Source: Loktanella sp. Alg231-35 (GTDB lineage: Bacteria > Pseudomonadota > Alphaproteobacteria > Rhodobacterales > Rhodobacteraceae). Taken from it: DNA of 64,000 bases. The position numbers and the translations under genes were made by a program. How positions within the stretch are numbered: the first letter of the stretch is position 1; each line of letters begins with the position of its first letter. Shown here piece after piece: positions 16,885 to 24,815 of this stretch. The DNA lies in the NCBI RefSeq assembly GCF_900143545.1, contig NZ_FREV01000002.1, forward strand, positions 248,018-312,017, read 5' to 3'. A model generated the notes under the pieces. That model saw nothing but the letters and a program-made list of their open reading frames with translations. It ran no database searches and was not told the origin of the DNA.

Positions 16885-17400
16885 ATGACTGAAGATACAA
16901 GCCGGATGCCGTACCAATTGCCGTTCCCGAAGGATGCGCAGGAAGAGATCGTGATACCCAACGCCATGAGCGAAGATGACAAGCTTTGGGTGCCGCAAGC
17001 TGAGAATGTCTGGTTTCGCCCGCTGTGCCTAAACCGCTCGCAAGGCTATTGGATGAACCTGCTGAAAGTCCGCAAAGCTGGTGTCCTGTCGCGCCATCGT
17101 CATCCGCAGCCGGTTCATGGGTTTGTCCTGAAAGGCCGCTGGCACTATCTGGAGCACGACTGGGTCGCTGAAGAAGGCGGTTATGTCTACGAGCCACCGG
17201 GAGAGACCCATACGCTCGTCGTCCCCGATGAAGTCGAAGAGATGGTGACCTATTTTCAGGTCAACGGTGTGATGTGTTACGTCGATCCCTGGGGCGAAGT
17301 CACCGGCTTTGAAGATGTTTTCACCAAGATCGATCTTTGCCGAAAGCACTTTGACGAGGTCGGGCTGGGAGAAGACTACGTTGAACAATTCATCCGCTGA
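16885..17400 (+). CDS. Cupin protein related to 2,4'-dihydroxyacetophenone dioxygenase
   Basis: The 171-residue protein has one cupin barrel. Metal ligands are suggested by [17 protein letters not shown] and PGETHTLV (His-x-His and a distal His). The N-terminal [25 protein letters not shown] and the WFRPL stretch are typical of the DAD-like cupins. These include an iron carbon-carbon-cleaving dioxygenase, but most members are uncharacterised. An upstream in-frame ATG at 16810 lies inside the SDR gene. ATG 16885 with GAGGAG seven bases before it is chosen. Its role in a keto-deoxy acid pathway is not obvious; it may be an isomerase or a sugar-binding cupin. Confidence 0.75.
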   Translation: MTEDTSRMPYQLPFPKDAQEEIVIPNAMSEDDKLWVPQAENVWFRPLCLNRSQGYWMNLLKVRKAGVLSRHRHPQPVHGFVLKGRWHYLEHDWVAEEGGYVYEPPGETHTLVVPDEVEEMVTYFQVNGVMCYVDPWGEVTGFEDVFTKIDLCRKHFDEVGLGEDYVEQFIR

Positions 17401-17785
17401 ACATTTGTGTTTTGCGCTCGTGGCGCATGACGCAAGAAAAGATGAACTTGTAGAATGGGTGAGGCACAACAAGTCCTACCTATCTGATGTGCGTATCGTA
17501 TCAACTGGTACGACTGGTGGGCGGATCAGTGAATCATTCCCGAAGCTAGCCGTCACAAGATTAAAAAGCGGCCCATTGGGCGGTGATCAACAGATTGGCG
17601 CGCTTATCTGTGAAGAGGAGCTTGATGCGTTGATCTTCTTCGTCGATCCACTCTCCCCGATGCCGCATGACGTTGATGTCAAAGCGCTGACACGTCTTGC
17701 GACCGTTTATGATCTGCCCATGGCGTGTTCGCAATCAACGGCAGATCTCATCGTCAGCGGGCTCTGCGGGCAGCCCACAGCTTAA
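17381..17785 (+). CDS. mgsA: Methylglyoxal synthase
   Basis: The 134-residue product carries all catalytic landmarks of Mgs[20 protein letters not shown], the [14 protein letters not shown] loop with the general base Asp (D69), and [18 protein letters not shown] with Asp, His96 and Asp. The enzyme converts dihydroxyacetone phosphate to methylglyoxal and phosphate. The likely start is TTG 17381, preceded by GGGAGA. This overlaps the cupin gene by 20 bases and gives a length close to Bacillus MgsA; longer in-frame starts would lie deep inside the cupin gene. It is the last gene of the operon, an unusual place for this enzyme. The non-ATG start may keep expression low, since the product is toxic. 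Confidence 0.85.
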   Translation: MNNSSAEHLCFALVAHDARKDELVEWVRHNKSYLSDVRIVSTGTTGGRISESFPKLAVTRLKSGPLGGDQQIGALICEEELDALIFFVDPLSPMPHDVDVKALTRLATVYDLPMACSQSTADLIVSGLCGQPTA

Positions 17786-17818
17786 CCTGCCCAATCCGTC
17801 GGATTTCACCCGTTCAAC

Positions 17819-18964
17819 TCATGCAGCATCCAAAAGGTATTGTGCAAGCTCGTCCAGTCGTTCGGCACCCAGCTGGCTCATATTCGCTGTGATGTCGGCC
17901 TGCAAAATGTGCACGAGGTGCTCGATGCCCTTCGCTCCGAATGCCGCGACCGCATATTGAAAAGCTCTGCCCACCATGACGAAATCAGCACCCAAGGCCC
18001 GCGCGCGCATAATATCGAGCCCCCAGGCAACGCCGGAATCGTAAATCAGAGGCACGTCTGGGCCAACCGCTGCTCGGACCTTCGGCAACTGGTCGATGAC
18101 GGCGGGGCCGGCTTCGAACTGGCGGCCAGAATGGTTTGAAACCCAGATGCAATCAGCCCCCATGTCCACCATGCGTTTTGCATCTTCCGGCCGCAGCACA
18201 CCTTTGACGACCAAATTGCCGTCCCATTCTTCGCGCAGTTCATTAAGGTATTGCCAATCCGGAATGCCTCGAATGAGAGCACCAGCATGGGTAAAGCTCT
18301 CGCGGCCTCGCTGGGGAACATAGTCGTCAAAGAACCGCATTCGCGGCATGATCCCTTCCCGCAGATGTGCCAGGCACCACGCGGGACGCGCAGCCATCTC
18401 GGTCAGCGTTCGCAGGTCGGCTTTTGGCGGCACGGTCAGGTTGGCGCGGCGCTGCCGCTCGCGCCGACTTTCCTCAGGGACATCCACCGTGATGATGAGC
18501 GTGTGAAATCCTGCCGTTTTGATACGCGGCAACATTTTTCGCCGCAGGTCGGCACTGTTTACCGGGTAATGCTGGAACCAGCCATTCTGACCAATGTGCG
18601 GCGCGACATCTTCTGGGGAGGCGACGGCCACACTGGACAGTGTAAACGGAATGTTATGCGAGGCGGCGGCTTGTGCCAGCATGCGTTCGGCACCCGCCCA
18701 CATCAGGCCGGACATGCCAACGGGGGCTATTCCAAACGGCAAGTCGTAAGTATGACCCAGAAGCGCCGTCTGCAGGTCTGCCTTGGTCCGGCCACACAAG
18801 ACACTGGGCATGAACCCGATCGCGTCAAGTGCGTCCCGGTTTACCTTCAAGCCCAATTCGCGACCTGTTGCGCTGTCGAGATACTCGAAAGCAAACTTTG
18901 GTATTCGCTTTCGTGCCGCAAGCCGAAGGTCTTCGATCGAAGGGTGTGATAGATCCAGGTCCAT
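17819..18964 (-). CDS. FMN-dependent alpha-hydroxy-acid oxidase/dehydrogenase (LldD family)
   Basis: This 381-residue TIM-barrel flavoenzyme has family motifs FEYLDSATG near the N terminus, PFGIAPVGMSGL (FMN contact), ITVDVPEESRRERQRR, VVKGVLRPEDAKRM with the FMN Lys, WVSNHSGRQFE with the catalytic His and substrate Arg, and YDSGVAWGLDIMRARALGADFVMVGR. It oxidises an L-2-hydroxy acid, such as lactate or a longer one, to the 2-keto acid. It is the last gene of the TRAP operon, 25 bases after dctM, suggesting that the TRAP substrate or its product is a 2-hydroxy acid. It converges with mgsA with 33 bases between stops. Confidence 0.88.
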   Translation of the reverse strand: MDLDLSHPSIEDLRLAARKRIPKFAFEYLDSATGRELGLKVNRDALDAIGFMPSVLCGRTKADLQTALLGHTYDLPFGIAPVGMSGLMWAGAERMLAQAAASHNIPFTLSSVAVASPEDVAPHIGQNGWFQHYPVNSADLRRKMLPRIKTAGFHTLIITVDVPEESRRERQRRANLTVPPKADLRTLTEMAARPAWCLAHLREGIMPRMRFFDDYVPQRGRESFTHAGALIRGIPDWQYLNELREEWDGNLVVKGVLRPEDAKRMVDMGADCIWVSNHSGRQFEAGPAVIDQLPKVRAAVGPDVPLIYDSGVAWGLDIMRARALGADFVMVGRAFQYAVAAFGAKGIEHLVHILQADITANMSQLGAERLDELAQYLLDAA

Positions 18965-18989
18965 TATGCGCCAGCCCTGTTCGGTTGGA

Positions 18990-20273
18990 CTACCATAGCG
19001 ATGGTAGTGCCAAGGAAATGGCTGGCACGTAGGTGATCAGCATCAACAGAACCAGCATACCCACAAAGAAGGGCAGGATGGCCTTACTGAGCTGTTCGAT
19101 TGAAACCTTCGAGATTCCGCTCGCCACAAAAAGGTTCACCCCGAGTGGTGGCGTACAAAAGCCAATGGCGAGGTTTACCGTTAGGATGACACCAAACACG
19201 ATGGGATCGACGCCAAGCGCGGTCGCGACGGGAAGCAGAATTGGTGTCATGATGATGATCGATGAAATCGTCTCCATGAACATGCCGATAACCAACAAAA
19301 GAAGATTGATCAGCAAAAGGATCATGATCGGGTTGTCCGAAAGGCTGGTGATCGAGGCCGCCAGTTCCGTCGGAATGCGTGCCAATGTGATTAGGCGTCC
19401 GAATGCCGTTGCCATAATGACCAGCACCAAGATCGTTCCGCTGGTCTTGGCGCTTCCTGCGAGAATTGAGGGCAGATCAGCGAACGTAATGTCGCGATAG
19501 ACGAATATCCCGATAATGACCGCATAGACGACAGCCACCGCACCCGCCTCAGTTGGCGTGAAGATACCGCTATAGATTCCACCCAAGATAATCCCTGGCA
19601 CAAGAAGTGCCCAGATTGATGTCCGGAAGCTTTCCCAGACACCGGCACCTGAAAAGGTCGTCGTTGATTCCTGAACAGTCTTGTCGTTGCGTAACAAGAC
19701 CCGCGCGACCAGCATGAACATCAACGCGAACAAAATGCCGGGCACGACGCCTGCGAGGAAGAGTTTGCCAATAGAGACCTCTGCAGTGACACCATAGATG
19801 ATGAATGGAATGCTGGGCGGGATCATTACGCCGATCATTCCCGAAGAAGCGGTCAATGCGCCGCTGAAGCGCCGTGTGTAGCCGACTTTTTCCATCTCGG
19901 GGATCATATTGGATCCGATGGCCGCGACCGTCGCGGGCGAGGATCCGGAAATCGCCGCGAAAAACACGCAGGCCAAGACATTCACATAAGCCAGACCGCC
20001 GCGAATATGCCCGATCAGTGCATTTGCGAAACCGACGATCCGGCGCGACATGCCACCATGCTGCATAAGGTCGCCCGCGAGAATAAACAAAGGGACAGCG
20101 ATCAGTGGAAAGGAATCCGCTCCAGTCACAACAGACCGAGCAAGCAGGACCATGGGCGGTGTGCCGTCAACAAAGACCATGACAATCATTGTGGCCAGGC
20201 CGAGGCAGATCCCGATCGGCACGCTGAACAAAAGCAAGGCGAGTAGGGTTATGAAGAGAATGGTTGCCAGCAT
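18990..20273 (-). CDS. dctM: TRAP transporter large permease subunit (DctM)
   Basis: The 427-residue inner-membrane protein has about 12 hydrophobic segments. It shows TRAP-T large-subunit patterns: PLFILAGDLMQHGGMSRRIVGFA, FFAAISGSSPATVAAIGSNMIPEM, GMIGVMIPPSIPFIIYG, and VNLAIGFCTPPLGVNLFVA. It forms the sodium-coupled transport domain and works with DctQ and the DctP binding protein. GAGGG precedes the ATG. Confidence 0.92.
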   Translation of the reverse strand: MLATILFITLLALLLFSVPIGICLGLATMIVMVFVDGTPPMVLLARSVVTGADSFPLIAVPLFILAGDLMQHGGMSRRIVGFANALIGHIRGGLAYVNVLACVFFAAISGSSPATVAAIGSNMIPEMEKVGYTRRFSGALTASSGMIGVMIPPSIPFIIYGVTAEVSIGKLFLAGVVPGILFALMFMLVARVLLRNDKTVQESTTTFSGAGVWESFRTSIWALLVPGIILGGIYSGIFTPTEAGAVAVVYAVIIGIFVYRDITFADLPSILAGSAKTSGTILVLVIMATAFGRLITLARIPTELAASITSLSDNPIMILLLINLLLLVIGMFMETISSIIIMTPILLPVATALGVDPIVFGVILTVNLAIGFCTPPLGVNLFVASGISKVSIEQLSKAILPFFVGMLVLLMLITYVPAISLALPSLW

Positions 20274-20283
20274 GTATTCGCCC

Positions 20284-20769
20284 TCACGTTTTGGTTTGCG
20301 CGATCAGACGCAAGGTGCGCAGCAAATGCTGAACAACGCGGATCGCTGAAAGTGCCGCGCCGACAGGCGCCGAGGCATAAAGAATGGGAATGGGCAGCCC
20401 CAGGACGACCGACGACTGACTGGCAACGAAAGGCATCCTGATCAGCTTGATGCATTCAATCGTGAGCATTGTGAGAAAGCCAAGAACCAAAACAGCGACG
20501 ATTGCATCGACGATCAGTCTGCCCCGGTCGCTCAGGATGTCTCGCAGCACAGTAATGCGCACATGTTCGCCGGTGTGAAACGCGTAGCTGACGCCGATCC
20601 AGACGAACCAGACGAAAAGCCAAAGAGTAAGTTCCTCACCCCATGAGAGGGAGGCGTTCATAATGTAACGCATGAACACGTTGCCACTGATCAACAGAAC
20701 AATCGCAGCCAGCAGCAAACTTGCCAAAGCCCTTTCTGCGTTCTCGTTAAGCCATTTAAGACCTGACAT
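20284..20769 (-). CDS. dctQ: TRAP transporter small permease subunit (DctQ)
   Basis: The 161-residue protein has four hydrophobic segments and the DctQ hallmark WGEELTLWLFVWFVWIG in the second half of the first pair. The ATG at 20769 is chosen because GGGAGG lies six bases before it. An in-frame start 51 bases further upstream lacks such a site. Spacing to dctM is ten bases. Confidence 0.88.
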   Translation of the reverse strand: MSGLKWLNENAERALASLLLAAIVLLISGNVFMRYIMNASLSWGEELTLWLFVWFVWIGVSYAFHTGEHVRITVLRDILSDRGRLIVDAIVAVLVLGFLTMLTIECIKLIRMPFVASQSSVVLGLPIPILYASAPVGAALSAIRVVQHLLRTLRLIAQTKT

Positions 20770-20844
20770 TTCACCCCTCCCAATTGGATGCAGGCGCCCC
20801 GGCGTCATCTGCCAGCGCACCTGCGATTGTAGATCAACGGAACC

Positions 20845-21843
20845 TTAGTTCGCGCTTGCTGCGGCAACCGCTGCAACCCAAGCGTCGTAAGCTTCTGCAC
20901 CAACTTCATCACGATACTGCAAGCGGACGCTTTCGGTCGCATCGGCAAAAGCCTGACGCTGCTCTGCAGTCAATTCCAGCACCTCAACACCAGCGGCCCG
21001 GATCTCTTCCAACTGCGAAGCGTCTTCGGCAGCCACAGTCTCGGCCTGGAACGTGCGCGCTGCAGCCATCGAATCGCGGATAAGCTGTTGATGTTCTGCG
21101 GACAGAGAGTCGAAGAATGGCTGGCTGATCACTGGCATGTAGACAGCAAAGACATGGCCGGTCGTGGAGAGGTAGGACTGAACCTCGTAGAACCGCTGCG
21201 ATGTAATGATGGCCAGCGGGTTTTCCTGCCCGTCGATCACACCCTGCTGCAGAGCGGAGTAGACTTCGCCGAAGTTCATCGGTGTTGGGTTTGCGCCGAG
21301 CGCCTGGAACGTTGCCACGTGGGCAGGTACCTGCATTGTACGCAGTTTGACGCCCTCAAGATCAGCAGGAGATGCGATAGGGCGCACGTTGTTCGTCACG
21401 TTACGAACACCCAGCTCCAGCCAGCCAAGACCCACAAGGCCCTGCCCTTCGATACGCTCGATCATGCCGTCACCGGCTTCGCTCTCCAAAACGTTGAACG
21501 CGATGTCCTTGGACGCATACATGTAGGGCAGTTCGATGACTGCGAAAGCAGGGTCCCAGCCCGCGAAGAAGGACGATGGCGGAATGGCCATTTCCAAAAC
21601 GCCAGTCTGAACGCCTTCAATCATTTCACGATCAGGACCCATTTGCGAGGACGGGAAGATTTGCACGTCGATCTCACCGTTTGAGCCAGCTTCCACCAAC
21701 TCTTCGAAATGCAGAAGAGCACGGTGCATATGAAATGACTCAGCCGCTCCATGACCCACTTTGATGACAGTTTCGGCAGACGCAGTGAACGCAAGACCTG
21801 CCGACAGGATCGCACCGAGTGCGATGGTTGATTTCTTAGACAA
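20845..21843 (-). CDS. dctP: TRAP transporter periplasmic binding protein (DctP)
   Basis: This 332-residue protein has a Sec signal peptide ending at about ASAET. DctP family segments follow: GHGAAESFHMHRALLHFEELVEAGSNG (read as separate parts), SQMGPDREMIEGVQTG, LEGVKLRTMQVP and MNFGEVYSALQQGVIDGQENP. The conserved Arg of VKLRTMQ normally grips the carboxylate of an organic-acid ligand. The start appears to be TTG, with GGAGGA well spaced before it. The predicted operator 21886-21901 lies 43 bases upstream, linking expression of the TRAP operon to the sugar-acid operons. Confidence 0.9.
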   Translation of the reverse strand: MSKKSTIALGAILSAGLAFTASAETVIKVGHGAAESFHMHRALLHFEELVEAGSNGEIDVQIFPSSQMGPDREMIEGVQTGVLEMAIPPSSFFAGWDPAFAVIELPYMYASKDIAFNVLESEAGDGMIERIEGQGLVGLGWLELGVRNVTNNVRPIASPADLEGVKLRTMQVPAHVATFQALGANPTPMNFGEVYSALQQGVIDGQENPLAIITSQRFYEVQSYLSTTGHVFAVYMPVISQPFFDSLSAEHQQLIRDSMAAARTFQAETVAAEDASQLEEIRAAGVEVLELTAEQRQAFADATESVRLQYRDEVGAEAYDAWVAAVAAASAN

Positions 21844-21885
21844 GGTATCCTCCCTAGGATTCAGTAAGTTAGCATTTCAGCTACT

Positions 21886-21901
21886 ATCTGAGATATCAGA
21901 T
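21886..21901. promoter_or_regulatory. Predicted GntR operator between dctP and the second gntR
   Basis: ATCTGAGATATCAGAT is exactly the reverse complement of the site at 6199-6214 and has perfect six-base arms around GATA. It lies between the divergent dctP (start 21843) and gntR (start 21924 or 21966), so it can control both. Confidence 0.75.
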
Positions 21902-21965
21902 ATGGTATAGAAATCAAGCTTACATGTGGTATCGTGTGGGTGTGACCATTGGGACCGAAGCGATC

Positions 21966-22634
21966 ATGACTGAGATAATGCAAATTAAGCGGCCGGATTC
22001 ATTAAGCAAAATTGCTGAAGAGCGTATTCGGAAAGGGATCATTAAAGGCGCGTTTCGCTTGGGCGAGTCGCTGCAAGAAGCGAAGCTTTCGGAAGTATTG
22101 GGCATCAGCAAGACCCCGATTCGCGAAGCTTTGGCGGCATTGAAACTGCAAGGACTCGTCGAAATCATACCGCAGCGCGGTGCTTTCGTTTTTTCCCTCT
22201 CACAAGATGACGTGGTTGAGCTTTGCCAGTACCGGCTGTTCCTTGAGACTGCAGCTCTCAAACGGGCAATTAATGTAAGTCGCGACGCGTTTCTTGCAGC
22301 GCTAGGAGATATCGTCACACAAATGGCGGCGGCTCGCAGCGCAGATAGCTTTGAATTGTATCTGGAACTGGATGCAGAATTTCACGACACATTCTTCAGT
22401 TGTTGCGGCAACCATTACCTGCAGGAAGGATATCAGAAGGTCGGCGATATCGTGCGAACCATGAGGACGCATCTTTCAAAGCAATCGGAACGGACAGAAA
22501 AATCGTTCGCTGAGCACGAAGCGATCGTGACGCATTTAGACGAGGGAAGGTTCGACACAGCGTTGGCTGTCCTAAAGCGGCAAATCACGCGCGGTGAACG
22601 TTCATACTCAGACTTGATTGGTGCGAACCAATAA
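21966..22634 (+). CDS. GntR-family regulator with FCD domain (second copy)
   Basis: The 222-residue protein (236 if ATG 21924 is used) has a winged helix with recognition segment GISKTPIREALAAL and a C-terminal FCD domain. It is a paralogue of the 6299-6970 protein (shared PQ-GA-VFSLS and HL-K---TE-SF-EH patterns). Two of the metal-ligand regions are kept (LDAEFHDTFF and SFAEHEAIV). The last His is replaced, however: LKRQITRGER aligns with LVEHIDRTRQ, giving Gln for His. Neither start has a clear ribosome-binding site; 21966 leaves the operator outside the gene by a wider margin and gives a normal N terminus. It is divergent from the TRAP operon. Confidence 0.85.
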   Translation: MTEIMQIKRPDSLSKIAEERIRKGIIKGAFRLGESLQEAKLSEVLGISKTPIREALAALKLQGLVEIIPQRGAFVFSLSQDDVVELCQYRLFLETAALKRAINVSRDAFLAALGDIVTQMAAARSADSFELYLELDAEFHDTFFSCCGNHYLQEGYQKVGDIVRTMRTHLSKQSERTEKSFAEHEAIVTHLDEGRFDTALAVLKRQITRGERSYSDLIGANQ

Positions 22635-22947
22635 GACACACGCCGCTCCAAGCTCTTACGCGCAGCGAATGGCTGCAATTCGGTCAGCGGTTACAGTATG
22701 AAGAGTGCTTGCTGGATATCGGCCATTGCCCGACTCAACCTCGTACGGATTTCGTCGTTTCCGCGAAGCCGACATTAGCGTCGTTGCAGCATTTCGGTAC
22801 TTTGGGCTCTCAACGGACTTTAGCTGCGCCAATAACGAACGGCTGGTATAGGAAAGGTGGACGTTCTCTGCGGACCCATTGGACTCACAGAGTGCGGGAC
22901 AAAGTGAGTTCTCGCTGCGATTAGCCCAAAGTCTGCTACTGGCAAGT
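22635..22947. other. Gene-free, decayed stretch
   Basis: No supported reading frame is present. Short phrases such as gcagcatttcggtactttgggctc and gcgggacaaagtgag look like degenerate intergenic repeat or dead coding sequence. They resemble the debris at 515-825. The truncated receiver gene follows. Confidence 0.35.
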
Positions 22948-23240
22948 TCAGTTTTGCTTTTCCAGATAAAGAACTTCAGCAAGCGTGCTGCTTGTGACCG
23001 GTTTTTCGATGAACGCAGTATGATCAGGTACGGCCGTTTTTGCAGATGATTTACCCGACATGATAATTGTCTTCACGTTGTGCGGACCCCGCCAAGCTGC
23101 CTTGACGAGATCAAGACCATCAATAGTCCCGCCAAGATCAAGATCGCTAAGCAGCAGGTCAAATCGCTTTTCTTGAAGCAATGTCATCGCATCGTGTCCT
23201 GTGTCGCTTGTTGTGACATCATATACTGAGGTAGTGGCCT
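22948..23240 (-). pseudogene. Response-regulator receiver domain, 5'-truncated
   Basis: The reading frame from about 23240 down to the stop at 22948 encodes the last three quarters of a CheY-like receiver. It has YDVTTSDTGHDAMTLL, the phospho-acceptor Asp in FDLLLSDLDLGG, the conserved Ser in TIIMSGKS, and the Lys-Pro pair in FIEKPV. The N-terminal strand with the acidic metal-binding pair is missing. Sequence upstream abruptly becomes the opposite-strand DUF3604 fragment. The gene was cut by a rearrangement and should be inactive. No start codon with a ribosome-binding site is seen at the junction. Confidence 0.7.
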
Positions 23241-23242
23241 CC

Positions 23243-23710
23243 AACAATGCTATCTTGCAAGCGCGCTTTGACCCCAAAGGCAACATTCGCCCTTGGGACC
23301 GCACGTTGCAAATCAAGGTTGTCAAAGGCTTTATGAAAGAAGGCGACACGATTACAGTTCGCTTTGGTGTGACCGATCATGGTGGCCCTGGCATGCGCCT
23401 GCAAACATTCTGCGAAAGCCAATACAATTTCCGCGTCTTAGTCGACCCAATCGCCACCTACAATTTCCAAACCCTGCCCAAACAACCGGCAAACTCTATT
23501 GTGGCCGGCGTACCAGCGACATGGGTCGCTGTAGTCCCGTCGACCATTGCCAGTGGCGTGCCGTTTGCATTGAAAATAAAAGCTGAAGACAAATGGGGCA
23601 ATCCGACCAACAAAGCGTCGATGGCGCTGACACCTAAAGCAAACCAGCCTGTAAAGAACCTGCCCGACACCATCGACGTTGTTGTCCAGCCCCATTTCTA
23701 TGGGCCACTT
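23243..23710 (+). pseudogene. DUF3604 protein internal fragment
   Basis: The frame encodes ARFDPKGNIRPWDRTLQIKV, then EGDTITVRFG, GGPGMRLQTF, RVLVDPIATYNFQ and LKIKAEDKWGNPTNKASM. These segments are typical of the N-terminal part of DUF3604 proteins, which are large predicted metal-dependent hydrolases of the PHP-like group. Both ends are lost: the left end joins the receiver fragment and the right end runs into the IS3 transposase. The real HxH-containing catalytic part is absent, so no function is expected. Confidence 0.65.
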
Positions 23711-24540
23711 TTGAGCAATGTTTCTGGAATTGGCGGACGCATGTTTAAAGCCTGATGGGGTCGAACACGATTGTACTGTCTGAGCCATGTATTGATGACG
23801 ATCTGTGCCTGTTTCGTGGTGTGGAACCATTCAGCATTCAGGACTTCTCGGCGCAGCGTGCCATTGAAGCGCTCGTTGTATCCGTTCTCCCAGGGTGACC
23901 CCGGGTATATCTGGATCGGCTTAATCCCGACCTTTCTCAGCCAGTCTTGTAGTGCTGTTGCGATGAACTCTGAGCCATTGTCCGAACGAATGTATACGGG
24001 TTTCCCGCGCCGCAAAAGCAGTGGGTAGAGCGCATCCAGCACATCCGCGCTGTTCATCTTTGGTTTGACCGCGACACACAGTGCCTCACGGGTATATTCA
24101 TCCAGCACCGTGAGCATCTTGTAGGGCCGCCCGTTGCTCAGTTTGTCGTGCACAAAATCGACGCTCCAGATGTGATTGGGATGTTGCGGCCGCAGCCGGA
24201 TGATTGAGCTGTCCTTGTGGTACAGTCGCCTGCGTTTCTTGTGTCGCCTTGGAAGTTGCAGGCCTTCTTCGCGCCACAGGCGTTCGATCTTCTTATGATT
24301 GACGGGCCAGCCTTCGACTCGCAGTAGTTCCGCAACCTTACGATAGCCGTAGCGCCCATATTGCTTGGCCAATCGGATCATTGCCAGGCGCAACACCTCA
24401 TCATCCGTGGAAACCGCTTGGTATTGCAACGTGCTTCGGGCCACGCCCAGAACCCGACATGTGCGCCGTTCAGAGGTTGCCAGCTTTTGTCGGCTGTGCA
24501 CCACGGCCTGACGAAGCTGGTCTGTCGTCAGGCCTTCGGC
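23698..24540 (-). CDS. IS3-family transposase OrfB (made as OrfAB by -1 frameshift)
   Basis: This is the catalytic rve/DDE integrase domain of IS3 transposases. The N-terminal HTH_21 region (RYGYRKVAELLRVEGW, VNHKKIERLWREEGL) is followed by the three acidic catalytic residues: Asp in IWSVDFVHD, Asp in IRSDNGSEF, and Glu in WENGYNERFNG, 35 residues later. The C-terminal YNRVRPHQALNMRPP is typical. No independent start with a ribosome-binding site is evident. Translation probably enters from OrfA by slippage at 24540-24546. All catalytic residues appear intact, although the element's left end is uncertain. Confidence 0.85.
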   Translation of the reverse strand, partial: AEGLTTDQLRQAVVHSRQKLATSERRTCRVLGVARSTLQYQAVSTDDEVLRLAMIRLAKQYGRYGYRKVAELLRVEGWPVNHKKIERLWREEGLQLPRRHKKRRRLYHKDSSIIRLRPQHPNHIWSVDFVHDKLSNGRPYKMLTVLDEYTREALCVAVKPKMNSADVLDALYPLLLRRGKPVYIRSDNGSEFIATALQDWLRKVGIKPIQIYPGSPWENGYNERFNGTLRREVLNAEWFHTTKQAQIVINTWLRQYNRVRPHQALNMRPPIPETLLKSGP

Positions 24541-24815
24541 TTTAAATAATCAAGGCTCTCTTTGAGGATCAGCTTATCCAACTCAAGCTCCGCCACGATC
24601 TTCTTGAGCCGATCATTCTCTTTCTGAAGCGCCTTCAGATTGGCCATCTCCGATCGTCCCATGCCACCAAACCGTTTGCGCCATGTGTAATAGGTCGCGT
24701 CGCTGACACCAGCACTTCTGCAGGCCGTCGCTACATCTGAGCCAGACGCTAGGCTCAGTTCAATCTCACGCAAAAGCCGAAGAACATCTTCATCCGAGTA
24801 CCGTTTCCGTGCCAT
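24528..24815 (-). CDS. IS3-family transposase OrfA
   Basis: This 95-residue DNA-binding subunit has a helix-turn-helix (DVATACRSAGVSDATYYTWRK) followed by a leucine-zipper-like coiled coil (LKALQKENDRLKKIVAELEL), as in IS3/IS911 OrfA. ATG 24815 (MARKRYS) is chosen because GGAG lies nine bases before it. Near its 3' end, on the coding strand, the heptamer TTTAAAG (T TTA AAG in the OrfA frame) fits the X XXY YYZ rule for -1 slippage into OrfB. Confidence 0.88.
   Translation of the reverse strand: MARKRYSDEDVLRLLREIELSLASGSDVATACRSAGVSDATYYTWRKRFGGMGRSEMANLKALQKENDRLKKIVAELELDKLILKESLDYLKPKA

Noticed and set aside
18783..19032. Plus-strand frames antisense to the hydroxy-acid oxidase and dctM junction
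   Set aside because: They are shadows of well-supported minus-strand genes with no independent support.
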